DNA of 64,000 nucleotides from QHXQ01 sp045807745 (lineage in GTDB: Bacteria > Acidobacteriota > Blastocatellia > Pyrinomonadales > Pyrinomonadaceae), in contig JBJMGT010000023.1 in assembly GCA_045807745.1 (NCBI GenBank), positions 1 to 64,000 on the forward strand, read 5' to 3'. Positions 8,947-16,021 of the stretch are shown here, in pieces (position 1 is the first letter of the stretch; every line of letters begins with the position of its first letter). Position numbers and translations under genes: made by a program. The notes below the pieces were generated by a model, which was not told the DNA's origin, made no database searches, and saw only the letters and a program-made list of their open reading frames with translations.

Positions 8947-9568
8947 GAGGATTTGCGACTTGCGATCTGAAATTTCGAATTTGAGATCAACGCCGCGCCC
9001 GCGCACTTGTAGGGGCAGGGCTTGTCCCTGCCCGGCTGCCAACGCAACCAAGCGGGCAGGGACAAGCCCTGCCGCTACAATTCTATTCTGCGCGCTCATC
9101 TGTCTATTGATGTTCGCGCCGCCGGCGGCCGCACACAAGTTTCATACGAGCTTTGCGGAGGCGGACTACAACGCGCAGGAGCGCTCACTGCAAATCACGC
9201 TGCGCACTTTCCCCGACGATCTGACAAACATTCTAACGCGCCGCGCGGGTCAGCCCGTCAGTCTCGACGACAAGAAGCGCGTGGCCGCGTTGACGTTTGC
9301 CTATCTGCAAGAAGTTTTTCAGTTGCAGGACGCGCGCGGGCGCGCCGTCAAATTATCTTGGGTCGGCATGGAGGCGAGCGTGGACAACGTCTGGCTCTAC
9401 TTCGAGGCGCGCTTGCCGGCCGGCGTCGCGGGCGCGCAACTGCGCGACCAGTGGCTCACAGACCTCTACGAAGATCAGATCAACCTCGTCAACATCCGCG
9501 CCGGTGAACGCAAACTCGCCCTCACCTTCGAACACGGCACAGGCTTTCAGACCATCCAATTACGCTGA
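8906..9568 (+). CDS. DUF6702-type exported protein with repeat-derived N terminus
   Basis: The conserved part begins at the signal-peptide core ILFCALICLLMFAPPAAA and continues HKFHTSFAEADYN, typical of DUF6702 periplasmic proteins of unknown role. The frame is open from a TTG at 8906, inside the 3' end of the M1 gene, but residues 14 to about 58 are encoded by two intergenic repeats (8964-8989, 9007-9080). The hydrophobic core starts exactly where the second repeat ends, at 9080. The only later start is ATG 9110, which loses the signal. The start is therefore uncertain and the repeat may have replaced the native beginning. Confidence 0.65.
   Translation: MSANKRPRSRATRERICDLRSEISNLRSTPRPRTCRGRACPCPAANATKRAGTSPAATILFCALICLLMFAPPAAAHKFHTSFAEADYNAQERSLQITLRTFPDDLTNILTRRAGQPVSLDDKKRVAALTFAYLQEVFQLQDARGRAVKLSWVGMEASVDNVWLYFEARLPAGVAGAQLRDQWLTDLYEDQINLVNIRAGERKLALTFEHGTGFQTIQLR
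8964..8989. repeat. GATCT-AAATT short palindrome
   Basis: Arms 8964-8974 and 8979-8989 (GATCTGAAATT / AATTTGAGATC) match at 10 of 11 positions. The same GATCTCAAAT motif forms a perfect palindrome at 54025-54049, so this is a dispersed repeat family in this genome. Confidence 0.65.
9007..9080. repeat. 74-bp hairpin MITE-like element
   Basis: Arms 9007-9034 and 9053-9080 are 28 nt long with one mismatch, starting TTGTAGGGGCAGGGCTTGTC and ending with its complement. The spacer is 18 nt. The compact shape and defined ends suggest a MITE or REP-like unit. It sits upstream of, and in frame with, the DUF6702 gene. Confidence 0.8.
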
Positions 9569-9692
9569 GCGGCGGCGGCTCAACGCAAAACTTATTGACA
9601 GCGGCGACTGGCAGGGGTAAACCATCGGCTGAGATTGATGGCCTGTCCGGCGTCTCTTTCGCTTCCTCATCTTCCCGCGCATCGGAGGCACG

Positions 9693-11006
9693 ATGACCGC
9701 CGAGTTAAAAGTGGTGCTGTTCACCGACCAAGTGAAGTCCACGGCGCACACCGCGCAGCGCACAAGCGCAGAGATCGAGCAGGTCGCGCACGCGCAGGAC
9801 GAACTCACGAGCGATGTCCTCCGCCTGACGCACGGCGTGCAACTCAAAGACACGGGCGACGGCTGTCTCGCACAGTTCTCGTCTGTGCTAGAAGCGGTGC
9901 AGGCGGGCGTGTTGCTTCAGCAGCGCGTGTCCGCGCGCAACGCCGTACAACAAAACGAGCGACTGAAATTTGAACTGCACATCGGCATTGACGCGGGCGA
10001 GTTGGTCGTGCTCGCCAACGGCGACCTGCGCGGCGATGCGGCGAATCGTTGCGCACGTGTCTGTTCCGCATGTCCTGCCGGCGAGGTCTATCTATCTGAC
10101 AAGGCGGCCGACATGCTCAAGCAGAATGAGGTTGAGGTAGAGGCGCTTGGCGCGCGCCAATTCAAGGAAGGTGAAGACGAGATCAAACTGTGCCGCGTGC
10201 GCGCGCTGCACGTCCAACCGCAGAGCACGCCGAACCCGTTCATCTGGCGCGGCGGCATCACTGCGGCGGCCGACTTCTTCGACCGCGAGCCAGAGCAGCG
10301 CACCCTGCGCGCTTACCTGCACGGGCGACAGAACTGCCAGATCGTCGGCCCACGCCGCATCGGCAAGACTTCTCTGCTCCGGCAAGTCGAACGCGCCGCC
10401 GCTGGTTGGGACGCGCAGACTGTAGTCGCTTACCTCGATCTGCAAGACCCGCGCTGCTACACCCTCGCCGGTTGGCTGACGCTCGCCGCCCGGCAATGTC
10501 ACTGGTCAACGCCCGCCGCAACGCTGACGGATTTCGCCGAGTGCGTCGAAGCTGCTCTGGCGCAAGGACTCCGCCCCGTGCTCTGCCTTGATGAGTTTGA
10601 AGAACTGACCACGCGCCGCGCCGAGTTCACCCGCGACTTCTTTCTGACCCTGCGCGCCTGCGCCCAACAAGGGCTGTCCATCGTCACCGCCTCGCAACGC
10701 CCTTTGAGCGAACTGACCGACCACGGCGATCCGACCTCGCCCTTCTACAACACCTTCCCCCTCCTCCGCCTCGGCCCGTTCCGGCCCGCCGACGCGCAAG
10801 ATTTCGTCAACTTCCATCGCCCCGGCACACCCGCCTTCACGCCCGACGAGCGCACCACCATTCTCGAATTCGCCAAAGGCCACCCGCTCGCCCTACAAGT
10901 CGCTTGCTTCCACGTGCTGGAGGCAAAACAAACCGGCGACAGCTTAACCGCTGCCCTGCGCCAAGCATCAGACGACATGGATGCCCACCTGCCCGGCGGG
11001 TGGTAA
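9693..11006 (+). CDS. class III nucleotide cyclase fused to STAND-type ATPase
   Basis: 437 residues, start ATG with GGAGG upstream. Residues 1-170 form a class III cyclase homology domain: LFTDQVKST with Asp12, LKDTGDGCLAQF with Lys52 and Asp56, HIGIDAGELV, and GDAANRCARV with Asn117 and Arg121. Both metal Asp and the Asn/Arg pair are present, so activity is plausible. After NPFIWRGGIT comes a P-loop ATPase with Walker A GPRRIGKTS (218-226), Walker B LCLDEFEEL (Asp300, Glu301) and a helical lid. No membrane segment. It ends 12 bp before a second ATPase gene with the same type of core, so the two are probably one operon. Likely a cytosolic sensor; ligand and output unknown. Confidence 0.85.
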   Translation: MTAELKVVLFTDQVKSTAHTAQRTSAEIEQVAHAQDELTSDVLRLTHGVQLKDTGDGCLAQFSSVLEAVQAGVLLQQRVSARNAVQQNERLKFELHIGIDAGELVVLANGDLRGDAANRCARVCSACPAGEVYLSDKAADMLKQNEVEVEALGARQFKEGEDEIKLCRVRALHVQPQSTPNPFIWRGGITAAADFFDREPEQRTLRAYLHGRQNCQIVGPRRIGKTSLLRQVERAAAGWDAQTVVAYLDLQDPRCYTLAGWLTLAARQCHWSTPAATLTDFAECVEAALAQGLRPVLCLDEFEELTTRRAEFTRDFFLTLRACAQQGLSIVTASQRPLSELTDHGDPTSPFYNTFPLLRLGPFRPADAQDFVNFHRPGTPAFTPDERTTILEFAKGHPLALQVACFHVLEAKQTGDSLTAALRQASDDMDAHLPGGW

Positions 11007-11018
11007 CTCTGCTTCATC

Positions 11019-13262
11019 ATGAAAGAATATCTTTGCTGGTCACTCCGCCAACTCTATCTCATCTTCTTCTGGCCGACGCAATTTGGGCGTGAAGTCGAAG
11101 GGGAGGAGGCTGACCTACCAAAGCTAAAGTTTAGTGAACGCTTTCTCTATCTTCTGAAAATACTCCCTTGGGTGATTATTCTGGCTGTGCTCGGAAATCT
11201 CATCTTGGGATATGCCTGCGAAGCATATGGAGTGACTTTTGATTGGAAGAGTGCATGGGTCAGCGTGGCGTTTGGCGTGGCGGTCGGCATGGCGTCCGGC
11301 GTGGCGTTCGGCGTGACGTTCGGCGTGACGTTCGGCGTGGCGCTCGGCGTGGCGTTCAGCGTGGCGGGCGGCGTGACGGGCGGCATGACGGGCGGCGTGG
11401 TGCTCGGCGTGGCGGTCGGCGTGACGTTCGGCGTGGCGCTCGGCGTGGCGTTCAGCGTGGCGGGCGGCGTGACGGGCGGCATGACGGGCGGCGTGGCATT
11501 CGGCGTGGTGCTCGGCGTGGCGTTCGGCGTGTCGTTCGGCGTGGCGTTCAGCGTGGCGTTCGGCGTGGCGTTCGGCGTGGCGTTTCCACTGGCTTTTTGG
11601 TTAACATATTCTCGCTTAATAACTTATCCCTTCGATGTTGTTCTTACCGCTGCTACATATTACGTAGGACGACAGCGACTACATGCCGTGTGGCGAGCAT
11701 GGCGATGGTGTCCGGTTGCTTGGAATGAAGTAATTTGGCTGCCATTGCCTTTCGTCAGTAGGCTGCTGGCCTTGCTGGTGCGTCAAGACAGAGAGGAAGG
11801 CTTCCGGCAAATCGCTTTCGTTGCTGCCGAACGCAAGCTGCAACGCCGCGCCGCGCTTGCCGCGCTAGTGGAAGTCGCCGTCAATGATTTGAGAGCTGGC
11901 TCGCTGGCGAGTTTGTCTGATGTTATGGAGCGATTGAACTGGACGACGGACGCGCCCGCTGAACTACCGGATGAACTGACGGCGATGCTGCCGCGCTTCG
12001 ACCGGGCGGCGCAGCATGTAGGGCAATATCTCACGTTGAATAGTCCTTATCGGAAGGGCGAGGCTTTGGCGCAGGCGGTGGCAGAGACAGAGGCGTTGCA
12101 GAGTAGCCTGATCGTTGCGCGTGGGCGGTATGCGCCGCGTTTGCTGCGAGTGGCAAACGAGTGGCGCAGGCTGCTTGATACGGAGAGTGAGAAGGCGAAG
12201 GCTCTGGCGGCGGCGACGCGGGAGATTCCGAACCCGTTTGTGTTCGGCAATCCGGTGATGGAGACGGAGCAGAATGTCTTCACGGGGCGGCGCGACATTG
12301 TGAGACAGATCGAGGCGAGTGTGCTTGGCACAACACAAACGCCGACGCTATTGCTGCATGGGCCGCGGCGGATGGGCAAGACGAGTATCTTGAATCAACT
12401 ACCGCGGGTGTTGGGGCCGGACTTCGCGCCGACGGTGGTGGATTGTCAGAATCCTGCGCTCATCGAGAGCGCGGCTGCGTTGCTGCGCTACGTCGCGCGT
12501 TCGTTGAGTCAAGGGTTGCAGCGACGACGCGTCACCGTCGCGCCGCTCACAGCCGCGGCGCTGGCGCGTGAGCCGTTCGCAGTGTTCGACGAGTGGTTGG
12601 ATAACGTGGAGCAGGCAATGCCGCAAGGGATGCGCGCGCTGCTCTGTTTGGATGAGTACGAGCGTTTGCAGGCGACATTGGATGTGGGCTGGGGCGGATC
12701 GTTTCTGGACGCGCTCAGGCATACGCTGCAACATCGCCCGCGTGTGGTGTTGATGTTCACGGGCGCGCACACGTTTCAGGAACTAGGGCCGGCGTGGACG
12801 GATCGGTTCATCAGCGCGCGGCGGGTGCGCGTCAGTTTCCTCACGCGCGCGGAGGTGTTGCCGCTACTGACGCAGCCGATCCCTGAGTTCGATATGACGT
12901 ATGCGGCGGGCGCGCTCGATGCGCTGTTTGCGGCGACGGCGGGGCAGCCGTTTCTCACGCAGGCGACGGCCTTCGAGTTGGTGCAACTCTTGAACGAGCA
13001 GGAGCGCCGGGAGGCGACGACGGCAGACGTGGAGACGGCGATTGCGCGCGCGTTGGTGAGCGGCGGCGAATACTTCGCCAACGTGTGGAGCGACGCGGGG
13101 GCGGAGGGGCAAGCGATCCTGCGCGCCATCGTGCGCGCCGAGTTGCCGCCGGATTTTCCCGGCGCGCGTGTGTGGCTGCGCGAGCATGATGTGCTGGACG
13201 ACGCAGGCGCGTTCGCCGTGCCGATGGTGCGGCGTTGGGTGCAGGAGAAAGTGCGCGGATGA
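11019..13262 (+). CDS. membrane STAND-type ATPase with Gly-Val repeat region
   Basis: 747 residues. A hydrophobic segment near 45-68 is followed by a low-complexity block at about 82-193, made of units such as FGVAFGVTFGVALGVA, alternating Gly with Val, Ala, Phe or Met. A further segment (SRLITYPFDVVLTAATYYVG), a helical linker (about 250-400), then NPFVFGNPVM introduces a P-loop ATPase: Walker A GPRRMGKTS from Gly448, Walker B LLCLDEYERL (Asp545, Glu546). The C terminus ends in a likely winged-helix lid. The ATPase matches the type in the preceding gene. The repeat block could form tightly packed glycine-zipper membrane helices; this is inference. No family name recognised for the whole protein. 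Confidence 0.85.
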   Translation: MKEYLCWSLRQLYLIFFWPTQFGREVEGEEADLPKLKFSERFLYLLKILPWVIILAVLGNLILGYACEAYGVTFDWKSAWVSVAFGVAVGMASGVAFGVTFGVTFGVALGVAFSVAGGVTGGMTGGVVLGVAVGVTFGVALGVAFSVAGGVTGGMTGGVAFGVVLGVAFGVSFGVAFSVAFGVAFGVAFPLAFWLTYSRLITYPFDVVLTAATYYVGRQRLHAVWRAWRWCPVAWNEVIWLPLPFVSRLLALLVRQDREEGFRQIAFVAAERKLQRRAALAALVEVAVNDLRAGSLASLSDVMERLNWTTDAPAELPDELTAMLPRFDRAAQHVGQYLTLNSPYRKGEALAQAVAETEALQSSLIVARGRYAPRLLRVANEWRRLLDTESEKAKALAAATREIPNPFVFGNPVMETEQNVFTGRRDIVRQIEASVLGTTQTPTLLLHGPRRMGKTSILNQLPRVLGPDFAPTVVDCQNPALIESAAALLRYVARSLSQGLQRRRVTVAPLTAAALAREPFAVFDEWLDNVEQAMPQGMRALLCLDEYERLQATLDVGWGGSFLDALRHTLQHRPRVVLMFTGAHTFQELGPAWTDRFISARRVRVSFLTRAEVLPLLTQPIPEFDMTYAAGALDALFAATAGQPFLTQATAFELVQLLNEQERREATTADVETAIARALVSGGEYFANVWSDAGAEGQAILRAIVRAELPPDFPGARVWLREHDVLDDAGAFAVPMVRRWVQEKVRG
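11262..11598. repeat. GGCGTGGCGTTC-type tandem repeat inside CDS
   Basis: A degenerate 12-bp tandem array (GGCGTGGCGTTC variants) encoding the Gly-Val block. Within it, 11320-11400 and 11416-11496 are identical over 81 bp, offset 96 bp (32 codons), evidence of recent in-frame duplication. All units are multiples of 3 or 6, so the reading frame is kept and other frames stay open as well. Confidence 0.9.
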
Positions 13263-13264
13263 AA

Positions 13265-13405
13265 TTAAGCCGCGCCGGTGCGGCCGGCCAAGTTGGCAAC
13301 GACGGCGAATAGTTCGGCGGGCTGGATGGGTTTCGGCCAGTGCGCTTGAAAACCTACGCGCAAGGCTCGCGGGCGCTCTTCGTGCGCGCGCCGCCGAAGT
13401 GATCG
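13265..13405 (-). pseudogene. response-regulator receiver C-terminal remnant
   Basis: Reading the minus strand to the TAA at 13265-13267 gives RALRVGFQAHWPKPIQPAEL, then FAVVANLAGRTGAA. This is the last beta-alpha part of a CheY-like receiver, including the KP (Lys-Pro) signature. No complete receiver or phosphoacceptor Asp is upstream in this frame, so it is a truncated relic. It lies between the STAND pair and the KdpD-like kinase, on the opposite strand to both. Confidence 0.65.
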
Positions 13406-13544
13406 TGAAGTTGTTTTGCGCCGGCAGATGACAGAGTGCGACAATCGAACGCCAGCAATTCATGACGCATTCTCGTTTGCCACGAGTCTCCGGCGGCCAA
13501 GCCGCGCGCCGCCGTCGTTTATTACGTGCGCCGTGCAATCACAC

Positions 13545-14795
13545 ATGAAATATCCAGACCGCTTATTGGCGCGCAGTTGGCTTGGCTATGGCGCGGCCGT
13601 GGGCGGCGTTGCTATCGTCATGGCCGCGCTCCGGCCGTTCGCCAGTCACATCAATCAGACGACGGTTGCGCTCGCACTGCTGCTTGTGGTGTTGTTCGTC
13701 GCCACTGCGTGGGGCGCGCGCCCGGCCGTCTTAGCGTCGCTGCTCGGCGTCGTCTGTTGGAACTATTTCTTCCTGCCGCCGGTCGGCACGTTCATCATCA
13801 GCGATCCCGAAAATTGGGTAGCGTTGACCGTGCTTCTCGCTACGGCCATAACGGCCGGGCAACTGTCGGCCCGCGCCAAGCGGCGCGCGGAGGAAGCCGA
13901 GACGGGGCGGCGCGAAGTCGAACGCTTGTATCAAGAGTTGCAGGATACCTTCGAGCGTTCCAGTCAGGCCAGGGCGCTCAAACAGAGCGAGCGTCTGAAG
14001 TCGGCCTTGCTCGACGCCGTCACGCACGACCTGCGCACGCCGCTCACTGCGATCAAAGCGTCCGTGACTACACTGCTCGACGAGCTACGCACACAGGCGG
14101 GCGACGAAGAACCGTTGACGCTCGGCGCTGAAGGGCGACGCGAGATGTTGGAAGTGATTGACGAAGAGGCGGATCGACTCAATCGCTTCATCGCGGGGTT
14201 GGTGGAGTTGGCGCGCATCGAAGCCGGCGAGATGCGTCTGCAACGGCGCGCAGGCTCGGTCGTGGAGATCATCGAGACGGCGCTCAAGCGGGCCGCGCCA
14301 CGCACGCGCGTGCACCGTGTGGAGGTCTGGTACGAGGACGAGTTGCCTGTGGTGCAAGTTGATGCGCGCGCGGTGGCCGAGATCGTCTATACGCTCGTGG
14401 ATAACGCCGCTAAGTATGCGCCGCCGGGCACGTGCATACGGCTGGCGACCAAATCCGTCGGGCGCGACACGATTGAGGTGAGCGTGGAGGACGAGGGGCC
14501 GGGCATCCCCGCAGAGTTACGCGAGCGCGTCTTTGAAAAGTTCTTTCGCGCGGCGCGCGCCGGCGACACGGGCGCGGCGCAACCGGCGGGCACGGGGATG
14601 GGCCTTGCTATCGCGCGCGGTATCGTCGAAGCGCACGGCGGTCGCATCTGGATCGAAGACACGCCGACGGGGCGGGGCACGCGCATAGTCTTCGCCCTGC
14701 CCATCAGCGACGAACAGCAAACGCCCATAGCAGCAAGTGAAATAAACATGAACGCGGGCGCACAGTCGCAGCCCACCGCGCAACAACATGAATGA
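13545..14795 (+). CDS. KdpD-like sensor histidine kinase (DUF4118 type)
   Basis: 416 residues from ATG 13545. The first about 110 residues are the KdpD membrane domain (DUF4118), including the typical WNYFFLPPVGTFIISDPENW. A coiled linker leads to the H box THDLRTPLTAIK with His161, then N box (LVDNAAKYAPPG), G1 (EDEGPGIP) and G2 (GTGMGLAIARG). The long N-terminal KdpD and Usp-like domains of the 890-residue E. coli protein are missing, a common short form. Its stop overlaps the ATG of the response regulator, so the two form a pair. No kdpFABC genes are in the window. Confidence 0.9.
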   Translation: MKYPDRLLARSWLGYGAAVGGVAIVMAALRPFASHINQTTVALALLLVVLFVATAWGARPAVLASLLGVVCWNYFFLPPVGTFIISDPENWVALTVLLATAITAGQLSARAKRRAEEAETGRREVERLYQELQDTFERSSQARALKQSERLKSALLDAVTHDLRTPLTAIKASVTTLLDELRTQAGDEEPLTLGAEGRREMLEVIDEEADRLNRFIAGLVELARIEAGEMRLQRRAGSVVEIIETALKRAAPRTRVHRVEVWYEDELPVVQVDARAVAEIVYTLVDNAAKYAPPGTCIRLATKSVGRDTIEVSVEDEGPGIPAELRERVFEKFFRAARAGDTGAAQPAGTGMGLAIARGIVEAHGGRIWIEDTPTGRGTRIVFALPISDEQQTPIAASEINMNAGAQSQPTAQQHE

Positions 14796-15474
14796 GCACA
14801 GACGCATTCTCGTCGTTGATGATGAGCCGCAGATCACGCGCGTGCTGCGGCGCAGTCTGACGACGCATCGTTATGATGTGCGCGTGGCGGCGGACGGCGA
14901 GGCGGCGCTTGAGTTGTTTCGCGACTGGTCGCCGGAGTTGGTGATTACCGATCTCTCCATGCCCAACATGAGCGGGCTGGAGCTATGCCGGCGGCTGCGC
15001 ACCATCTCAAGCGTCCCTGTGATCGTGCTCTCCGTGAAGGGCGAGGAGCGCGCCAAAGTGGCGGCGCTCGACGCCGGGGCCGACGATTATGTGACCAAGC
15101 CTTTCGGCATGGAAGAACTGCTCGCGCGCGTGCGTGCGGCGCTCCGGCGTGCGCCGGCAGAAGACGATAAGCTCATCGCCGCCGGCCACTTTCGCGTCGA
15201 TCTCGCGGCCCGCAGCGTCGCCGTCAGTGGGCGCGAGTTGCACCTGACGCCGAAAGAGTTCGAGCTGTTAGTTTATCTCCTGCGCCATCCGGGCCGCGTG
15301 CTGACGCATCGCGCGCTGCTCGCGGCCGTGTGGGGCGGCGACGCGACGGAGCAGACCGAATACCTGCGCGTCCTCATCGGCCAGCTCCGCAAGAAGATCG
15401 AGCCAGACCCCGCGCAGCCCAGCTACATTCAGACCGAGCCGTGGATCGGCTACCGCTTCGATCCCGGCGCATAA
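14788..15474 (+). CDS. kdpE: KdpE-like OmpR-family response regulator
   Basis: 228 residues: receiver domain about 1-120 with phosphoacceptor Asp55 in LVITDLSMPN, Lys in VTKPFG, then an OmpR/PhoB winged helix (about 130-225) with HLTPKEFELLVYLLRHPGRVLT and the KdpE-like ending IGYRFDPGA. The EYLRVLIGQLRKKIEPDPAQP stretch closely follows E. coli KdpE. It overlaps the kinase gene. Expected to bind DNA upstream of potassium-uptake genes; the AT-rich stretch right after its own stop is a candidate site for the next two genes. Confidence 0.9.
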   Translation: MNEHRRILVVDDEPQITRVLRRSLTTHRYDVRVAADGEAALELFRDWSPELVITDLSMPNMSGLELCRRLRTISSVPVIVLSVKGEERAKVAALDAGADDYVTKPFGMEELLARVRAALRRAPAEDDKLIAAGHFRVDLAARSVAVSGRELHLTPKEFELLVYLLRHPGRVLTHRALLAAVWGGDATEQTEYLRVLIGQLRKKIEPDPAQPSYIQTEPWIGYRFDPGA

Positions 15475-15499
15475 ATTTTCTCTCCGCCCATTCTCCGTC

Positions 15500-15540
15500 T
15501 TTACAAAATTTTTATAGACCCTTTACGCCACTCTTATGCG
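15500..15540 (+). promoter_or_regulatory. candidate KdpE operator
   Basis: An AT-rich island in GC-rich DNA just after kdpE, holding TTTTTATAGAC, CCTTTACGCC and CTCTTATGCG in tandem. It resembles the T-rich ATTTTTATA/TTTACACC site bound by KdpE in E. coli. A TTGACA lies downstream at 15562-15567. Inference from base pattern only. Confidence 0.4.
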
Positions 15541-15597
15541 GGCGGGCATAGTCTTTTCTTGTTGACAATTCGGTCTGCCGAGGTCACCGAAAAAATT

Positions 15598-15927
15598 ATG
15601 AAACTAGCTCAATCGCATCAACACACGCTGGCGAACGAGTTGCGCCAGCGTGCGCCGCAAAGAGGCGCGGGCCGGACTTGGGATCTGCTCTCCGTGGGGG
15701 CCGTCGCCGGTCTCGCGGGCGGCGTGGTCAGCGCACTATTCGGCGCGCTGCTCACGGCCACCGGTTGGTTCTCGAACACAGCCGGGCCGGGCGTTTATGT
15801 AAAACTCGCCGGGACGAGCGCGCTGCTGTTGACGATCCCGCTGCTCATCTTCGGCGCGTGCTGTCTGGACGTGTTGGAAGGGCGCAAGCACAAGGCGCGT
15901 GCGGCGCGGTTCAATGAGACTCGCTGA
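15598..15927 (+). CDS. small two-TM membrane protein
   Basis: 109 residues from ATG 15598 (GAGG 14 nt upstream). A polar N terminus is followed by two hydrophobic helices, about 32-54 (SVGAVAGLAGGVVSALFGALLTA) and 63-85 (VYVKLAGTSALLLTIPLLIFGAC), and a basic tail KHKARAARF. No family recognised. It lies between kdpE and the APC permease on the same strand, so it may be an accessory subunit; no evidence beyond position. Confidence 0.65.
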   Translation: MKLAQSHQHTLANELRQRAPQRGAGRTWDLLSVGAVAGLAGGVVSALFGALLTATGWFSNTAGPGVYVKLAGTSALLLTIPLLIFGACCLDVLEGRKHKARAARFNETR

Positions 15928-16021
15928 GTGTGCGGCGACCGGCCGCTCGGCGCGCGCTGGCGACGCTCGTTAGCCCGCTGAACGGACGTGCATTGCGTCA
16001 TTAACCACCAGCTCACGGACA

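Noticed and set aside
11147..11728. Open frames in other registers over the Gly-Val repeat (Arg/Gly-rich and Thr/Pro-rich)
   Set aside because: By-product of the 12-bp repeat; the frame with P-loop and Walker B is the real one.
15928..16021. Possible c-di-AMP riboswitch before the KimA-like permease gene
   Set aside because: Only 94 bp, GC-rich, and I cannot see the conserved ydaO-type core.
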